Shown: positions 42,201-54,600 of the stretch, piece after piece
Position numbering within the stretch: the first letter of the stretch is position 1
Layout of the letters: the number at the start of each line of letters is the position of its first letter
DNA from: Ifrita kowaldi
Lineage: Eukaryota; Chordata; Aves; Passeriformes; Cinclosomatidae
Reading direction: 5' to 3'
Length of the DNA: 64,000 bases
Assembly: GCA_013398055.1 (NCBI GenBank)
Contig: VZRS01006604.1
Span: 1-64,000 of the forward strand
Program-made: the position numbers and the translations under genes
The notes under the pieces: generated by a model
What the model saw: the letters and a program-made list of their open reading frames with translations, nothing else
Database searches by the model: none
What the model was told of the DNA's origin: nothing

Positions 42201-43636
42201 GTTATTCAAATATATGTTCTGGAAGTGTTTCCACCTGTCTGTGCCAGTGATCTTTCACAGCCTCAACTATGTAAATTTACATTGGCAAATACCAAGCCCT
42301 GCCATGTAGGGAACAGAAGGTTTTTGCCATAAATGACAAAAGATCTCCCACAAAGCACCAGATTCCCTTCTCCAGCAGGCTAGTTCCCTTGCTTGGAGGG
42401 CAGAGCCTGCAGAGCATCAGCCTGACAGAGTCAGGGAGCTCTGAAAGAACCATATAAATAATCTTTTATGTGTTTTCTTTAATAAACCCAACCAGAATAC
42501 AGCCTTCTCCTGCAGTCCCTGTGGGTAGATTCAGGCTGGCAACCCCCAGCTCCCACAGTCCGATGGACACCCGGGCTGCCCTGGGCGTGGGGTACTGGTG
42601 CTCACGGGGATCAGGCTGGAACCGCTCTGCCGTGGGGGGGAAATACACAGAGCTGAACTTGCTCTGCAAAGCTGTGTGTGAACCCAGAGGAGGTGTCCAG
42701 ACCTTTAGCTGGAGTACAATCCTGTGGAATGGTAGAATCCTGCTGCTGCTGATCAGTGGTCTTGGATCAAGAGAAGTTACCCGCAGCCGTGGAGAAGGTG
42801 CAAGGACCAAATGTTTAAAGATTTTTCACCCTTAGGTCTGTTTGGACTAGAATGAAATGCAGTGGCAGAACGGTGTAGGACATGTTATTTCTGTTCCTAT
42901 AGCTTCTTTGTTAAGTAAAATGAAGACATTCAGCTTCCAGAGCCACTGTCTAAAAGCTTTAAGGGATACTTGAGGCCCTGGTAGGTTTTCCCTGTACAAT
43001 GATAAAATCAATTTTTTAAAAAAAGCTGCTCTGAAAAATAAAGTTAAAAAAGAGATTATATTTGTATAGAGGAGGTTGGTGTGGCTTTCAGCTGTTACCT
43101 TGGTACAGACAGAAATGCTTTACTGCTGTGTAAAAATCATGGGAAAACCAGCAAACCATTCTTTCTGGATTTAAATGTACCAGAGTTTCTAGACAGCTGT
43201 ACCTGTGTGTTCCCACACGGCTCCGGGATGTTTGTGCCTCCTCCTGCACCAGCGGCGAGGGAGTTGCTACAGTTTGGTGTGGATGTGTTTCTGTTCCTGT
43301 AAGTCCAGAGAAGCAGACTGGTGTGGTTTTGGGTCTGTTGGATGGTCCTTTCAGAGACCCAGGGCCTGGAGCTCCAAAATGTGCCGTTCCAGTTACTCCT
43401 CTCTCTGTTTTTGAGATCCAGATGGGGCGTGTCTAATGCAATCATGGCATCAGCTGAAACAGCACATAGTGAATATATTGGCACGTGCAATAATGAGTTT
43501 AGACAGGGAAATAGCACCCGGTGTTATGCTGAAACCCCTCTTCTGTTTGTTGCTGGTTGTCGTGTGCTCCGTTTCTTTGGGACGTTTGTGTTCATGAATA
43601 ACTTCCTGAAATGTGCATTATTGGAGAGACACAAAC
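39293..43636. other. Spacer between GPR171 and P2RY14 (MED12L intron)
   Basis: No coding exon or strong repeat was recognised. The segment must hold the 5' non-coding exon(s) of GPR171, because a 3' splice site lies immediately right of its coding exon. I could not place them. Confidence 0.5.
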
Positions 43637-44650
43637 CTACACTATGTTTATACTTTCCCGAAGCGTATTTGATCTTCTGGATTTAGAAATTTCAACCTCA
43701 CTTGAAGCTTTCAGTTTGAGATGCAGTTTTTGATACAGCTTTTCTCTAAAGGGGAGGCAGAGGAAAAAATAAATAATGGGGTCGAGGCAGACATTTGCAG
43801 CAGACAGCACCAGAGTGAACTCCTTGGCGTAGTAGAGTGATTTTTGGGACTGGCAGGTGAACCGGGAGCTGGTCTGGCTCAGGGTGTATGGGGTCCTGCA
43901 GAGGTGGTAGGGCACAAAGCAAACAACAAACACAAACATGATGGTGAAGATGTTCCGGCTGGTTTTTCTCTTGGCCACATCTGAGCCTCTCCGGAATTTT
44001 TTGTAAGAGCTGTATATTTTTTTGGATATAGAAGTGTAAAATACGATTAGCAGAAAAAAAACAACCCAGAAAATCCCTGTGCAAATATAAGTTGTTGCTT
44101 CGTGCCACTGTCTGCCAAGCTCACTTTTAAGACCTATACATTTTCTGGAGTAATTGTCTTTAGTGATTTCATTAGTTAAAATCATATTTGGAAATGACAT
44201 AATCATTAATAATAGCCATATGATTATAGAGACCACCTTGCTGTAGTTAACTGTGTGAACAAAGGAGGTGAACAAAGGCTTTACGATTTTGTAGTATCTG
44301 TCAAACCCTATGAGGCCAAAGAAGGTGATCCCGATGTACATGTTCATGTAGAACACAACCGCGGAGTATCTGCACACAAACAGGTTGAGCTCTGGAGGTG
44401 CAATTTCTGAATCGGCAAGGATTTTGAAAGGAAACGTCAGGCTCATGAGGAGATCAGCCACAGCGATGTTTTTGAGGTAGACAATAAAGCTCTTTGTGCT
44501 GGAAACGTAGAGGAAGACCCAGGCTGCCACGGCGTTGAGCGAGAGCCCTGCGAGGAGGATGAGGCAGTAGAGCAGCGGGATGACTGTTGTAGTTACTGCC
44601 GTGCTGTGGCTGCAGTTGTGTCCTGAGGAGTTGGTGCTGGAGTTGGACAT
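43637..44650 (-). CDS. P2RY14: P2RY14, UDP-sugar receptor
   Basis: Single coding exon, 337 residues (human 338). P2RY14 is a Gi-coupled plasma-membrane receptor for UDP-glucose and related UDP-sugars. The start ATG at 44650 opens MSNSSTNSSGHNCSHST, with three N-glycosylation sequons in the extracellular tail. Family motifs: SFIVYLKNIAVADLLMSLTF (TM2), GFDRYYKIVKPL (the DRY motif), the RKCIGLKSELGRQWHEAT loop, FVPYHLCRTPYTLSQ (H-x-x-R in TM6), AKEFTLVLSAANVCLDP (TM7), and IIYFFLCLPFREKLYQKL. A splice acceptor GCTTCTAG lies right of 44668, so a 5' non-coding exon is upstream, and no second coding exon is needed. It is antisense in a MED12L intron, 4.4 kb from GPR171, as in other vertebrates. 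No break or odd residue was seen. Confidence 0.97.
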   Translation of the reverse strand: MSNSSTNSSGHNCSHSTAVTTTVIPLLYCLILLAGLSLNAVAAWVFLYVSSTKSFIVYLKNIAVADLLMSLTFPFKILADSEIAPPELNLFVCRYSAVVFYMNMYIGITFFGLIGFDRYYKIVKPLFTSFVHTVNYSKVVSIIIWLLLMIMSFPNMILTNEITKDNYSRKCIGLKSELGRQWHEATTYICTGIFWVVFFLLIVFYTSISKKIYSSYKKFRRGSDVAKRKTSRNIFTIMFVFVVCFVPYHLCRTPYTLSQTSSRFTCQSQKSLYYAKEFTLVLSAANVCLDPIIYFFLCLPFREKLYQKLHLKLKASSEVEISKSRRSNTLRESINIV

Positions 44651-44668
44651 CTTACAGTGTCTTCATTC

Positions 44669-47600
44669 CTAGAAGCAGAGAACAGAGTGTATCAGTAGGA
44701 CAGGGTGGTGCTGGGCTTTCTGCTAATTAAGTTTTCTGCTCTCACTTCCAAATAAACTTGGTGTGCCTCTCAGAAATGACCACGTTCCCACACCACAACA
44801 TTCCCAGCGGGGAATGAAGAGAATTTTCTGAGTGCTGGCATCTCACTTTCCGATGATGTTCCAGGCATATTGCTGCTGTGAACAGAGGATCCGTTTGCTT
44901 CTCTGTTTGGCTTTAACCCATTGCCTTCCAGCCCAGGGCTGCCCCTTTCCTGCAGGTGTGAGCCCACGTGCCGTGAGCTGGGACTGACCCACAGCGATCT
45001 GGTGACTCAAAGGGTTAATGAGATGTGTTTAAGGACCAATATTTTTGGCATTGATTTACCATGAAGCATGAGAGATATGAATATTCCTGGTCAAAATGTT
45101 CTGTAAAAACTCCTCTTCTGTTAGTCAAGTGTGGAGATACCCAGCGTATGCCAATATATCCCAACGTTCCCTTGCAAGGAACTCACGTGTGCAGCTGGCA
45201 GAGTTTGCTTTAAACTTCCAGCAGCCCAGCACACAGGAATGTGCCTGTGTGGTAGTTTGTAATGTGGGAGCTTGAGCTGGCTTCTCAAGTCAGTCAGATT
45301 TATATTTTAAAGGATCTCCAAGAAGAAATCACATCTGCTGTCTGCTTTGCTTTGCCAGAATGTTTGTGGGGGTGGATTATCCTCTGTGGGGAGGGCAGAA
45401 CAAATATAGATATAAATATAATGCTGCTGTATTTGGCAAGTGAAACCCTGGGCAAGTGGAAAATATGTGCCTTAGAGCTGGGAAAAAACCCATCTTGTCT
45501 TATAGAAAAGAAATAATTTCCTTTTATCCCCAATTCTGAGTCAGTAGCTGATGTCTCTGTGGAGCAGGTTGGAGCCTGAACACAATAGCTAGAAATGGAC
45601 ATTTTCTCTCAAATAGGTAAAACAGTCTCCTTTGGTATATTGTTTTCTGTACCTCTTACAGATGGTGTAAAGGCTGATCAGTTTAGGTGTGTTCTGGAAC
45701 CTGCCTGGATGACAGGAACATGGAGTGGGTGTGTTACCCTGTGCACACTAAAAGCCTCCACTTAACCTCTTCCTCATCGTTCTCCCACCAGAGCAGCAGC
45801 CGTCCTGTCTTTGTGTTTCAGCTCTAGTCATCAAGGCATTTGTTTTTGTTTGGCTGGGATTTTAAAAGAAAAGAAGGTTTGGAGAGCAGGTATTAAACTA
45901 CCACATGAAAAGGTGTGTTAGGGCTGGGAGGTTATGTGAGTAAAGCTTGGGGTGATACTGCTGAAATTAGAGGGATCTTCTGGAAAGCACTAATAGCAAA
46001 TGGCATTTTTATTTAAATAGTAACTCACTGTATTTAAAAAGTCTTCTCTTCTGCTGTATCCCTGTTCACTTTCTCCCTTCAGGCTGTCTCAGCAGGACCT
46101 TCTCTCTGCACATGTTGTGTTAAGAACTTGTTCCTTCTCTGTAGGGTTTTCTACAGCCAAGAACCCGCAGGTGGGTCTTTCTGTGCTTGGATTTGGGAGT
46201 AGATATTAAATTGTTTAGGAAGTTCATGAAGTATGTTTTGTGCTGAGGCATCATACAACAAAGGATTGCTTCAGAACTGTGTGACTAGAGATGTGGACGT
46301 CAAGTCTTTGTAAAGTCCATTGTGTCAGTGCAGAACAGAGGACACCCTATGGAAATTTTACATTTGACACCAGCACATTTATCAACTGTCTGTCATTGAG
46401 AGGGAGGCACAGGCCAGGCCAGACTCTGTACATCTTTCCCTATCATGGGCATGTCCTTACCTTGACTCAGTAGGCTGCTGTGGTACTTTGCTAAGGGTCT
46501 AGAGCACTGTCCATTCTCAGGCACAGGGCCTCTGCTCTTGCTGGGAGACCTGCGGGAGAGACAGAAAGATACAGTCCTGTATCTGACAGTGTGAACCTGT
46601 GGTGTCACAGCACCACACCTGATCAGTGTTGGGGACAGAGCCATGGAGCACCCAGTGGTTGGGGACAGAGCCGTGGAGTGGTCATGTTCAAGCTAAACCC
46701 CATCAGTGCATGGGTGAGGCTGGAGCCTCCCGTGTCCCCCTGCTGAGCGTCGCAGCTCTGTGTTCATGGTCAGTTACAGATGTTCTTTTTGTCACCTCGT
46801 CACACAGCTCTCTTTGGAGGGCCTTATGCTACTGCTGTGACTAGTTCAGCACTGACAGCCAATGCTGTCACCTTCCTGGCCTGTGCCCTCTGTCCGTTCG
46901 TGGGGCGCGGGGTGGCTCCTGGAGTGGCTACTGGTGGGAGGCAGAGGGTACCTGTCAGTGCCAGCATTTGGGAGGGCTGTCACAGCAGCCTTTCCTACTT
47001 GAGCAGCTGTTCTTGTTTGAGTGCTTGGGCCAGCATAAAGTACAGTGATTCTGTGTTAATAATGTCAGCTAGTCGTGCAAAACCAGCAAACTTGATTCAC
47101 CAGATGACCAGGATTGACTGGATAAGATATAGAAAAGTTCTGAACATTCCCAGCTTGCATATCGTTGTCTTGGCAAAACACACGAAAGGGAGGCTGCATA
47201 AACCACTAGAAGTGCTCAGTCCCTTCTGAGGTCAGACTTTTGTGCTGTCCCCTGTGACTCTTCCACAGTAGCATTTAAGGCAATTCTTGACTTCTGTAAC
47301 TTGGCTGTCAAGTTTCAAAGTTCATCCTGCTTTACTGAACGTAAGAATAATATTTATAAGTAGTTTTGTTTATTTACCCTGAATTTACAAGAGGTTGTGT
47401 AGTTCCAAGTACACATTTTAGCTATTTATGGAAACTAATGCAGCTGTTTAATAAATATGTAATACAGTTTACTGGGTCAGGAACTGTGACAGTGGTCACT
47501 ATCACTTTTTTGAACTGCAAAATGGAGTTAATCAGGGGAGGTGATCATGCCAGATGGTACCTCTGATGTTAGGAGGAAGCTGGAGAAGGAGGAAGCACAG

Positions 47601-50179
47601 CGCACACCACAGCCAGTGCAAGTTGTGCTGAGTATGCTAAAAGAAGAATCTTATTTTAAGATTTTCTCTCTAATGTGGTGGGAATGTTAGTACTGGTCGA
47701 ACTTGCAGTGCTGGCCACGCTGGTGTAATGCAGTGGGAAAGCTGCTGTGGGTGTCCCTGTGGGGTGGAAGGGTAGTGAGGCACAGGAGCACAGGGTCTGG
47801 GAGCTGTGCTGTGCACCCCCAGGGTGTCGGGGGCCAGGCAGGGCTGGCTGAGGGAAGCCCTCCCCCAAACACTGGGGCACTTGTTGGCCTGCGTGTGCTC
47901 AGGGCTGCTCTGACCCTTCTCTGTGTCCCCCCAGAGGAGCCCAGGCTGGCAGCCTGTGGGTGCCTGCCAGGTGGAGACACTCAGGGTCCCTGGCTGGAAT
48001 TGCTGGTCTCCTCTGGAAGGCAGTGCTTGCGGTGACTGTGGAGATATGTTGGTGCATTTGACTTGTTGCAAGTTTGCCAAGAGACTAAAATTTTGTTATT
48101 TACTGTTCTTATTATGACATTTGTCATAGGGCAATGTCTGGGTTTTAATACTTAAGAGAATAAAAGTATGCAAAATACACTAATGGGCTATTTTAGCCTC
48201 TGAAAGTGGCCTGTTGGGTGGCAGTTGTTCTTGGTTGTCATAGAATGTAGTGGAGGAAAAGGGGATGAATCCTGGAGTTAGGATGACAGAAGGAGCAAGG
48301 CGCATTCCCGCTGCAGGAAGCAGAGGGGAGTACCTGCCGTGGCCCCGGACGTGGCGGTGCCCAGGACGCCCTTCCTCAGGCGCAGCACCAGGAAGGGCTG
48401 GTCAGTGCAGCAGTGACCACTGGAGTGTCTCGTCCTTGCCTCCCAGCTCTTGCTTTCCAGGCCCCTCAGGTGTGGTGTGCAAGGACAGAGGACACAGAAA
48501 GCCGTGTCTCTGCTCAGCTGCTCCTTGGGCTGCCCCTGACAGCGGCTGGGAATGGACGTGTGTCCTGTGGCTGTGGCCCCGTGAGTAGCAGTGCCCCTGC
48601 AAGCCTGGTGACACTGGGGTGTGTTCTGTCTGCAGCTGCAGTTGCTGAGGGGAAGGACAGGTGGGTGAGTGACTCCGTGCACGTTAACAGTACATCCCAC
48701 TTCTGATCCAGGAAGGCAAAACCCAGGGCGTTGTAGCGAGGAGGCGGCAGTCGGCGACCGCAGTTATTACATCAGGTAGATCATCCGTGATGTTCTCCTG
48801 GCACCTGCAATGACCTTCTGGAGCTCTGAAGGACACAGAGAGGAGAGCCAACCGGTACACAGAGCAGAGGAGATAAGGTTGTGTATTTCCTGTTAAAGCC
48901 GTGGGCTCCTTTGGGCGCAGTGTCAGCACACCTCAAGGGCAGAATTGTATTTTTGTCTTGCAAAAACCACTAGTAACTGTTTCATTTCTTCTTCCTGTCC
49001 AGCAGTCTCTGTGCTCTTCTGAAATCTGAAGTTTAACAGCTTTGTCTTCCTGATAAGCTAGATTTTTCATTTTTTTTTTCTCTGATTTTTAGAGTCTGCG
49101 TTATTCTGAGCACGCTTTTAGCCTTAAAAGATTGTAGTCTGTGAAGTATCTGTGCAAACCCTGATACTCAGATGGAAACCTGGGTGATGCTTTGAGCTCT
49201 TTGCATGTAGCAAAATTTTCAGATATAACTCAAATACTCAGTTTTTTTAATTGTCTCAAAATTCCTCCGGTGAGATCCTTCCTATCTCACATCAGTTATC
49301 GTGTTGGAATTAGGGAATGGTGGATGTGAGAGGAAATGTTAGGATCAGGTAAGAATAGCTTAAGAACTGAATAACAATAATAATAATAGATTGTAATGAA
49401 GAAAAATAACAAGGAGAGAGAGAAACTCTAAGAAAAACAAGCAGGTCAGCTGTCCTGGTGTGTCCCTCTGCACTGGCAGGGCATGAGAAGCTGGAAAGTC
49501 TTTGACTTGGTGCAGGCCATGTTCATCAACAGCTAAACCATCAGGGTGTTATCAACATCATTCTTATCCCAAACCCAAACACACTTCTGTACCAGCTACT
49601 GGGAGAAAATTAACTCTATCCCAGCTAAAACCCTGGGTCAATAAAATGCTTTAATGATTATTAGTGTCAATGTCCTAAAACTGGGTTTTTAAAAGTAGTA
49701 AAATGTGGCTTGAGGAAATTTTTCCCTTTAATATTATATTTTAATAGTAGCATTTGTCATTCAAATATTTTATTTTAAATTCTATTTTCTGATGTTTTAA
49801 ACTATGAGTTTCGTATAATTACGTTTTCTCTGTCATAAATTAAAAGTAGTTGCTTAAGAAAAATACCTTTTTTAAGGTAGACGAGAAGAATCTTTGCCTG
49901 TGGGTCCTCCGTGTGCTGGCGCAGCTGGAGCCTGCTCCAGGGCTCAGCATCACGGGTGAAACAGTAGTTTCTGTACCCGTTTCTGTAGTTAGTTAGTTAG
50001 TTAAAACTGCTCGTTTGTGCTGTTAGTTGTTAGTGGTTTGCAGAACGCGTGGATGTTCACCTCATTTGCCAATTCAAAAAGTAAAATTGCAGTGGCAGTT
50101 ACTTAAAAATACCCGAGGAAGTTTGGGGCGTTGGCAGGAGCAGGAACAGGAGGCGGCGTCTCACCTGGACAGAAGCGTG
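44669..50179. other. MED12L intron right of P2RY14
   Basis: No exon was recognised. A 30-bp direct duplication containing TTGGGGACAGAGCC starts near 46629 and 46659. Small AAT and TTAG runs occur near 49375 and 49988. A P2RY14 5' non-coding exon probably lies here, unplaced. Confidence 0.5.
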
Positions 50180-50460
50180 GGATGGATGGCGTGCGTGGTC
50201 CCTCTTCTGCTGTGCCCCGCCGAGAGCTCTTCGCAGCTGCGGGGAGCCGCTCCCGGGGAGCCGCTCCTGGTGCTGCCCGCGCCGGTGCTGCCCTCTCCGG
50301 CGCTGCCCCGCTGCTGCCCGCCCCGGTGCTGCCCGCCGNGTGCGGGGCACTTCGGAGCAGAAAGGGGAAGGGCTGCGGAGCCGAGCCGTGCCCCTGCCCG
50401 CTGTGGCCGGGCTCTCAGCCTGCAGCTGGCCCGGGCGGTTCCTTGGAGACCGGCGCTGAG
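50180..50460. promoter_or_regulatory. Isolated CpG-rich segment inside the MED12L intron
   Basis: A sharp GC-rich, CpG-rich block contains repeated CGGTGCTGCCCGC-like units and one ambiguous base at 50339. Ordinary AT-balanced intron lies on both sides. It may be a promoter or first exon of one of the nested receptors or of an internal MED12L transcript. It may also be just a short GC-rich repeat. Confidence 0.35.
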
Positions 50461-51620
50461 CAGCTTTCAGGAGAGACACAAGTGCAGCTGGCACAACAGT
50501 GAGCGGTCTGAACTGCAGGGCTGGAGTTTGCTTTTCCTAAACTGTTCCCAGGGCTGGCTGCGACCTTTTCTGTGACGCATCCTGCCCTCGGAGCTGCGGC
50601 TCTGTGCATGGGAGGGTTTGAACTGGAGCCATGGGCTTGTGCGGTGCCTGCTCAGGGCGTGCTCAGGCTGGGAGATGGATTCTGCGGATACGTGATGGGT
50701 CTTTGGTGTTTGGCTGTTTCCTTTCTCTTCTTTTTTGTCATATTCTTTTCTTTTAACCTTAGACACCTGCTTGGCTTTCTCCCTTGCTGTTGTTCCTGTA
50801 AGTTTTCTGTGAGGCTTTGAAATCAAACACAGAATTAGTGGAAATGTGTGGTAATAGAAGAACTAATATCTTCTCTGTGGATGTAGGAAACGAGTACATT
50901 CTGAGAGAGAGCAGACAGAGGTTTGGGGAGTTAAATTGAGGTTTAAATATTTATTTAAAAATCGTGAAATGTGTACATTGTGTACCTTAGAACTGGTAAA
51001 CATTTAGTGCAGGCCTTGAGCTCTGCTTGACAGTGTGTCACCCAAACCCTACAGAAAATACACAATTCCTCATGGACTTTGCTTCTGTGAGGGTTTATCT
51101 GTGCAGAAGGGCCCAAAGGCATGGGGAAATGCATGTACCTTCTCCCTGCAGGTCACTGCTATGTCCACATCCTTTACTTGGGGCCATTGTGAGTTACCCT
51201 GAACCTCTAGTCCCTTCCGCCCCCAAATTTCGTTGAATATCTCTCAGTGCAATAGGAGTATCTTGAGAGGCAAAATAGTCTGTACATTCGTGTCAGTACT
51301 CTTGCCCCTCTCCGGATCCTGAGACTCGCAGCTCAGAGCTGTAGTGGTCAGTTCATGGCTTTGGGGTGATGGCTTTGGGTGTTGGTTTCAGGGACAGTTT
51401 CCCGCTTCCCGTACGGATCAGGCAGAATGGTGCGCGAGGCTTCTCAGGTGCTCCCCAGAAGGCTCCAGTCAGCCAAGCTTTTCCTCTCTTCCCATGCACC
51501 TTGTGGTCATTGCTTGAAGCAGGGATGAGTGGAGTGAATCAGATAAGGCCTTGGTTTAAAAACCATTGGCTCTCCAAGGCAGAGTTTGTAACTAATTCTA
51601 AAAAAGCCCAAAACCTCAAC

Positions 51621-51691
<71 letters not shown>

Positions 51692-54600
51692 TCTCCCCAG
51701 AAGCAGCAGCAGAAGCCTCAAGATCCCTTTTGGGACCAAGGTCAGCCTTCAGAGTCTGACCTACAACAAACTTTTTCAATGGCTTCCTCATCTAACCTCT
51801 AAATTAAAATAAGGATTGTTCCATTTGTGTCCAGATGGAATCCTTGCAGGAGAGGAAGGAAGGGAAGTGCAGTCTGCCAAGACAAGTGAGTTTTATAGAG
51901 AAACTTGTAAAATAAAAGGTATGAGGAACTTCTGGCAAAGCAGAATTGTTCACCAGCCTCAATGGAATCTCTCACTCCCATGGGCAGTTCTCACTCTGCA
52001 TGCACCACCCCACAACTTCTGTTAAAGAAGGCTCAGGAAAAAAGAAATTTGGAAAAAAATAGCTGAAACATTCAGAAGTTATTACCATTATTTCAAGTGA
52101 TTGAGCATTTAGCAAAGAGGTGAATAGGCTCTTTTGCTGATTCATCAGAAAAATCATGACTTAAGCCTGCTGCCAGCACTTTGCCGGTCTCTGTGTGATG
52201 GAAGCGGCTTTTCCCATGGGCTAAAACGGCAAATGTGTCACTGCAGGGCTGGGCTCTTGTGGGGCAGCCTGCGGGCATGGTGCATCTTTGGAGTTTAATT
52301 CTCTGTTTATTATTCCTTATCTGAAAGACTGGATGTGGATGGAGAGTCTGACTTGGAAAATTCCGCCTGGCTTAAAAGGTGTCCTCAGTGCTCTCTGACA
52401 CCCATTTCCTCTCCTGGAGTCTCAGATCAGATCCTGAGTAGCTCTTGTGCCACCTAGAAGCGGGACTGTGATGTTGTAAAGCAGATTAACCTATTCAGGT
52501 CGTAGTGGCTTGGATATTCTTTCCCATCCCTCCTCCTGCTGCTCCCTTCCCCCAGGCAAAAGCAGGGAGTGCTCCGAGACACGAAGTGCGGCACCGCGTC
52601 CTCGCCTGCCCTGGAAACGCGCGTGTGGCCGGGCCGGCCGCCCCTGCCCAGCCAGCGGGAGGCTGTGGCAAACAGCTCGGGCACGGCACACCCCTGATGC
52701 CTCTCTTTGTCTCTGATTTGCGTGCTGGGGCTCTGCAAATGGGCCCTGCTGGGGCTGGGGGGTGAGGGAATGTTTAACAAGCTGTTGCCTTGTGCTGGCT
52801 TTGTCGCTCTAAAGAAAGCACCACCACTGCATTTATGGCTTCCTTAGAACGTGATGCAACTCATTTATGCTGAGTAACTTGGATCAAAGTCAGCAGGTGG
52901 ATGCTGCAGTGGATTTCCATCAGTTGTGCTGGGAAGGCCAGCTGGCTTTTTAGGGATACAGCAAACACCAGAGCTCCAGGGAATGTCCCACATTCTCTGC
53001 ATGCCCAGGCTTCCTGTCAACCCTGATTGCTGTGCCTGGTCCCGTGACTTTCAGAGCAATTCCCACTGACATTTCATGAGATGTTTTTAGAACAATTTCT
53101 GTTTTGCTCTACTTGTTACTTATGTAATGGAATTGCACCCCCAGGATGAGAGTACAGAACAGTTGTTGGCCACAGTCTGCCTCTGAACAGAAGGGTGTGC
53201 TCCTTCCTTCTAGGGGGGAAATGTCTTTAGGTTGAACTCAGAAGTGGCTATTTAGTTCTTACACAGTTCAGGGTTGTTTCCTGTGCTTTGCAAAACATTT
53301 TTGGGGTGCAGAACCCAAACTATTTAAAATAAATATAGTGACCCCCTGAACGGGCAGCATGACCCTGCTGCTCAGGCTTGCAATGATTGTAACTCACCAA
53401 CTTCATTTCTCAGAAAGGAATCAAGATAATGGTGTTTACCTTGAGTGGTGAGTGAAGAACACAACTTTGTGTGTGTTAATGCATTGAGGTAAAGCATAAA
53501 AAGCTTTGAACAACCTGTAAGTTCACCTTTCCATGTTAAATGTCCAAGGCTGTTCGGGTGGCTGTAAACAGCCATCAGTGTCTGGCCTGCTGGGGACGTT
53601 GCCTGTCTCCCTCTCACTGTGCTTTGATTTGATGTATTATTTTTCTGGTTTATTTATTTATTTTAGTCTGTTGTATTTATTTATTTGGGGTGTCTGATGA
53701 CAGTCTTTCTACTTGAAACACAGCTCAAATGCAAATAAAGCAAAACATTTCATGTACTGTCAAGTTTGTTACCTGACTTGAACAGTGCCTGGTCCTGGCA
53801 GATTGAGTGGATCAAAGGTTGTGTGTGTGTGTGAGTAGTTTTGTACTTTAGATGTTCATACTTTGTATTCTGAAATTCTGTTTTTGTAGGCTTTCTTAGA
53901 GGTATGGCTGTGCTTTTTGGTTTGAAATGTCATTCTTGGCTGAACCTTGTTTAGAATTGTTAAACTAGAACCAAGCACATCAGTCAGAGAGCTGCATGCA
54001 GTGAGGAGGTGGAGTGTGCACTCTGAGGAAGCCCCAAAGGAAGGGGCAGTGCAGTGTTTCCAGCGTAAGATGCTGTTCTGTGATGGATTAAATGTTGCAG
54101 CACAGATAATTTTTTGCAGTGAGAAGTAAGCAGTTGTCCTGGGCAGAGGATTAAGGGCTTAAGGGGTGGGTGGGGTGCCTGAGCTCTGTGTACAGCTTCA
54201 CCCCGTTGGAATGATTCTGGCCAGCAGGGCAAGCCGAGGGGCTGCTCTGTTATACAAACACGGGTATTCTTCCAAAATGCCAGCCAAATCGAATGTTTAA
54301 GGATCCAAAGATGTGGCTGCTGTTTCCAAAGGGTTAGAAAGCAGGCAGTGAGCATGGTTACTAGATGGCCCCGCACTTTACCATGCACTTTAGGTGGCTT
54401 AAGAACAAACCAGTAATGTATTTTACCTTTAGCCATACAAGTCTGCTTCTTCCCCCAAAATCCACCTACTGCTGGTTGTTGTAGTAAGAGAAGCTTTTAA
54501 TGCTTTGTCTGAGCTCAGGGCCTAAGAAAGGAATCATTTTGTATGATCCTGCTCATGGACTTCTGTCCCAGAGCTGGAGAACGCAGAGCCAGAGAGGGGA

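Noticed and set aside
50027..50609. 180-codon plus-strand frame and its mirrors
   Set aside because: GC-rich composition with an N in the middle; no protein family signature and no splice support.
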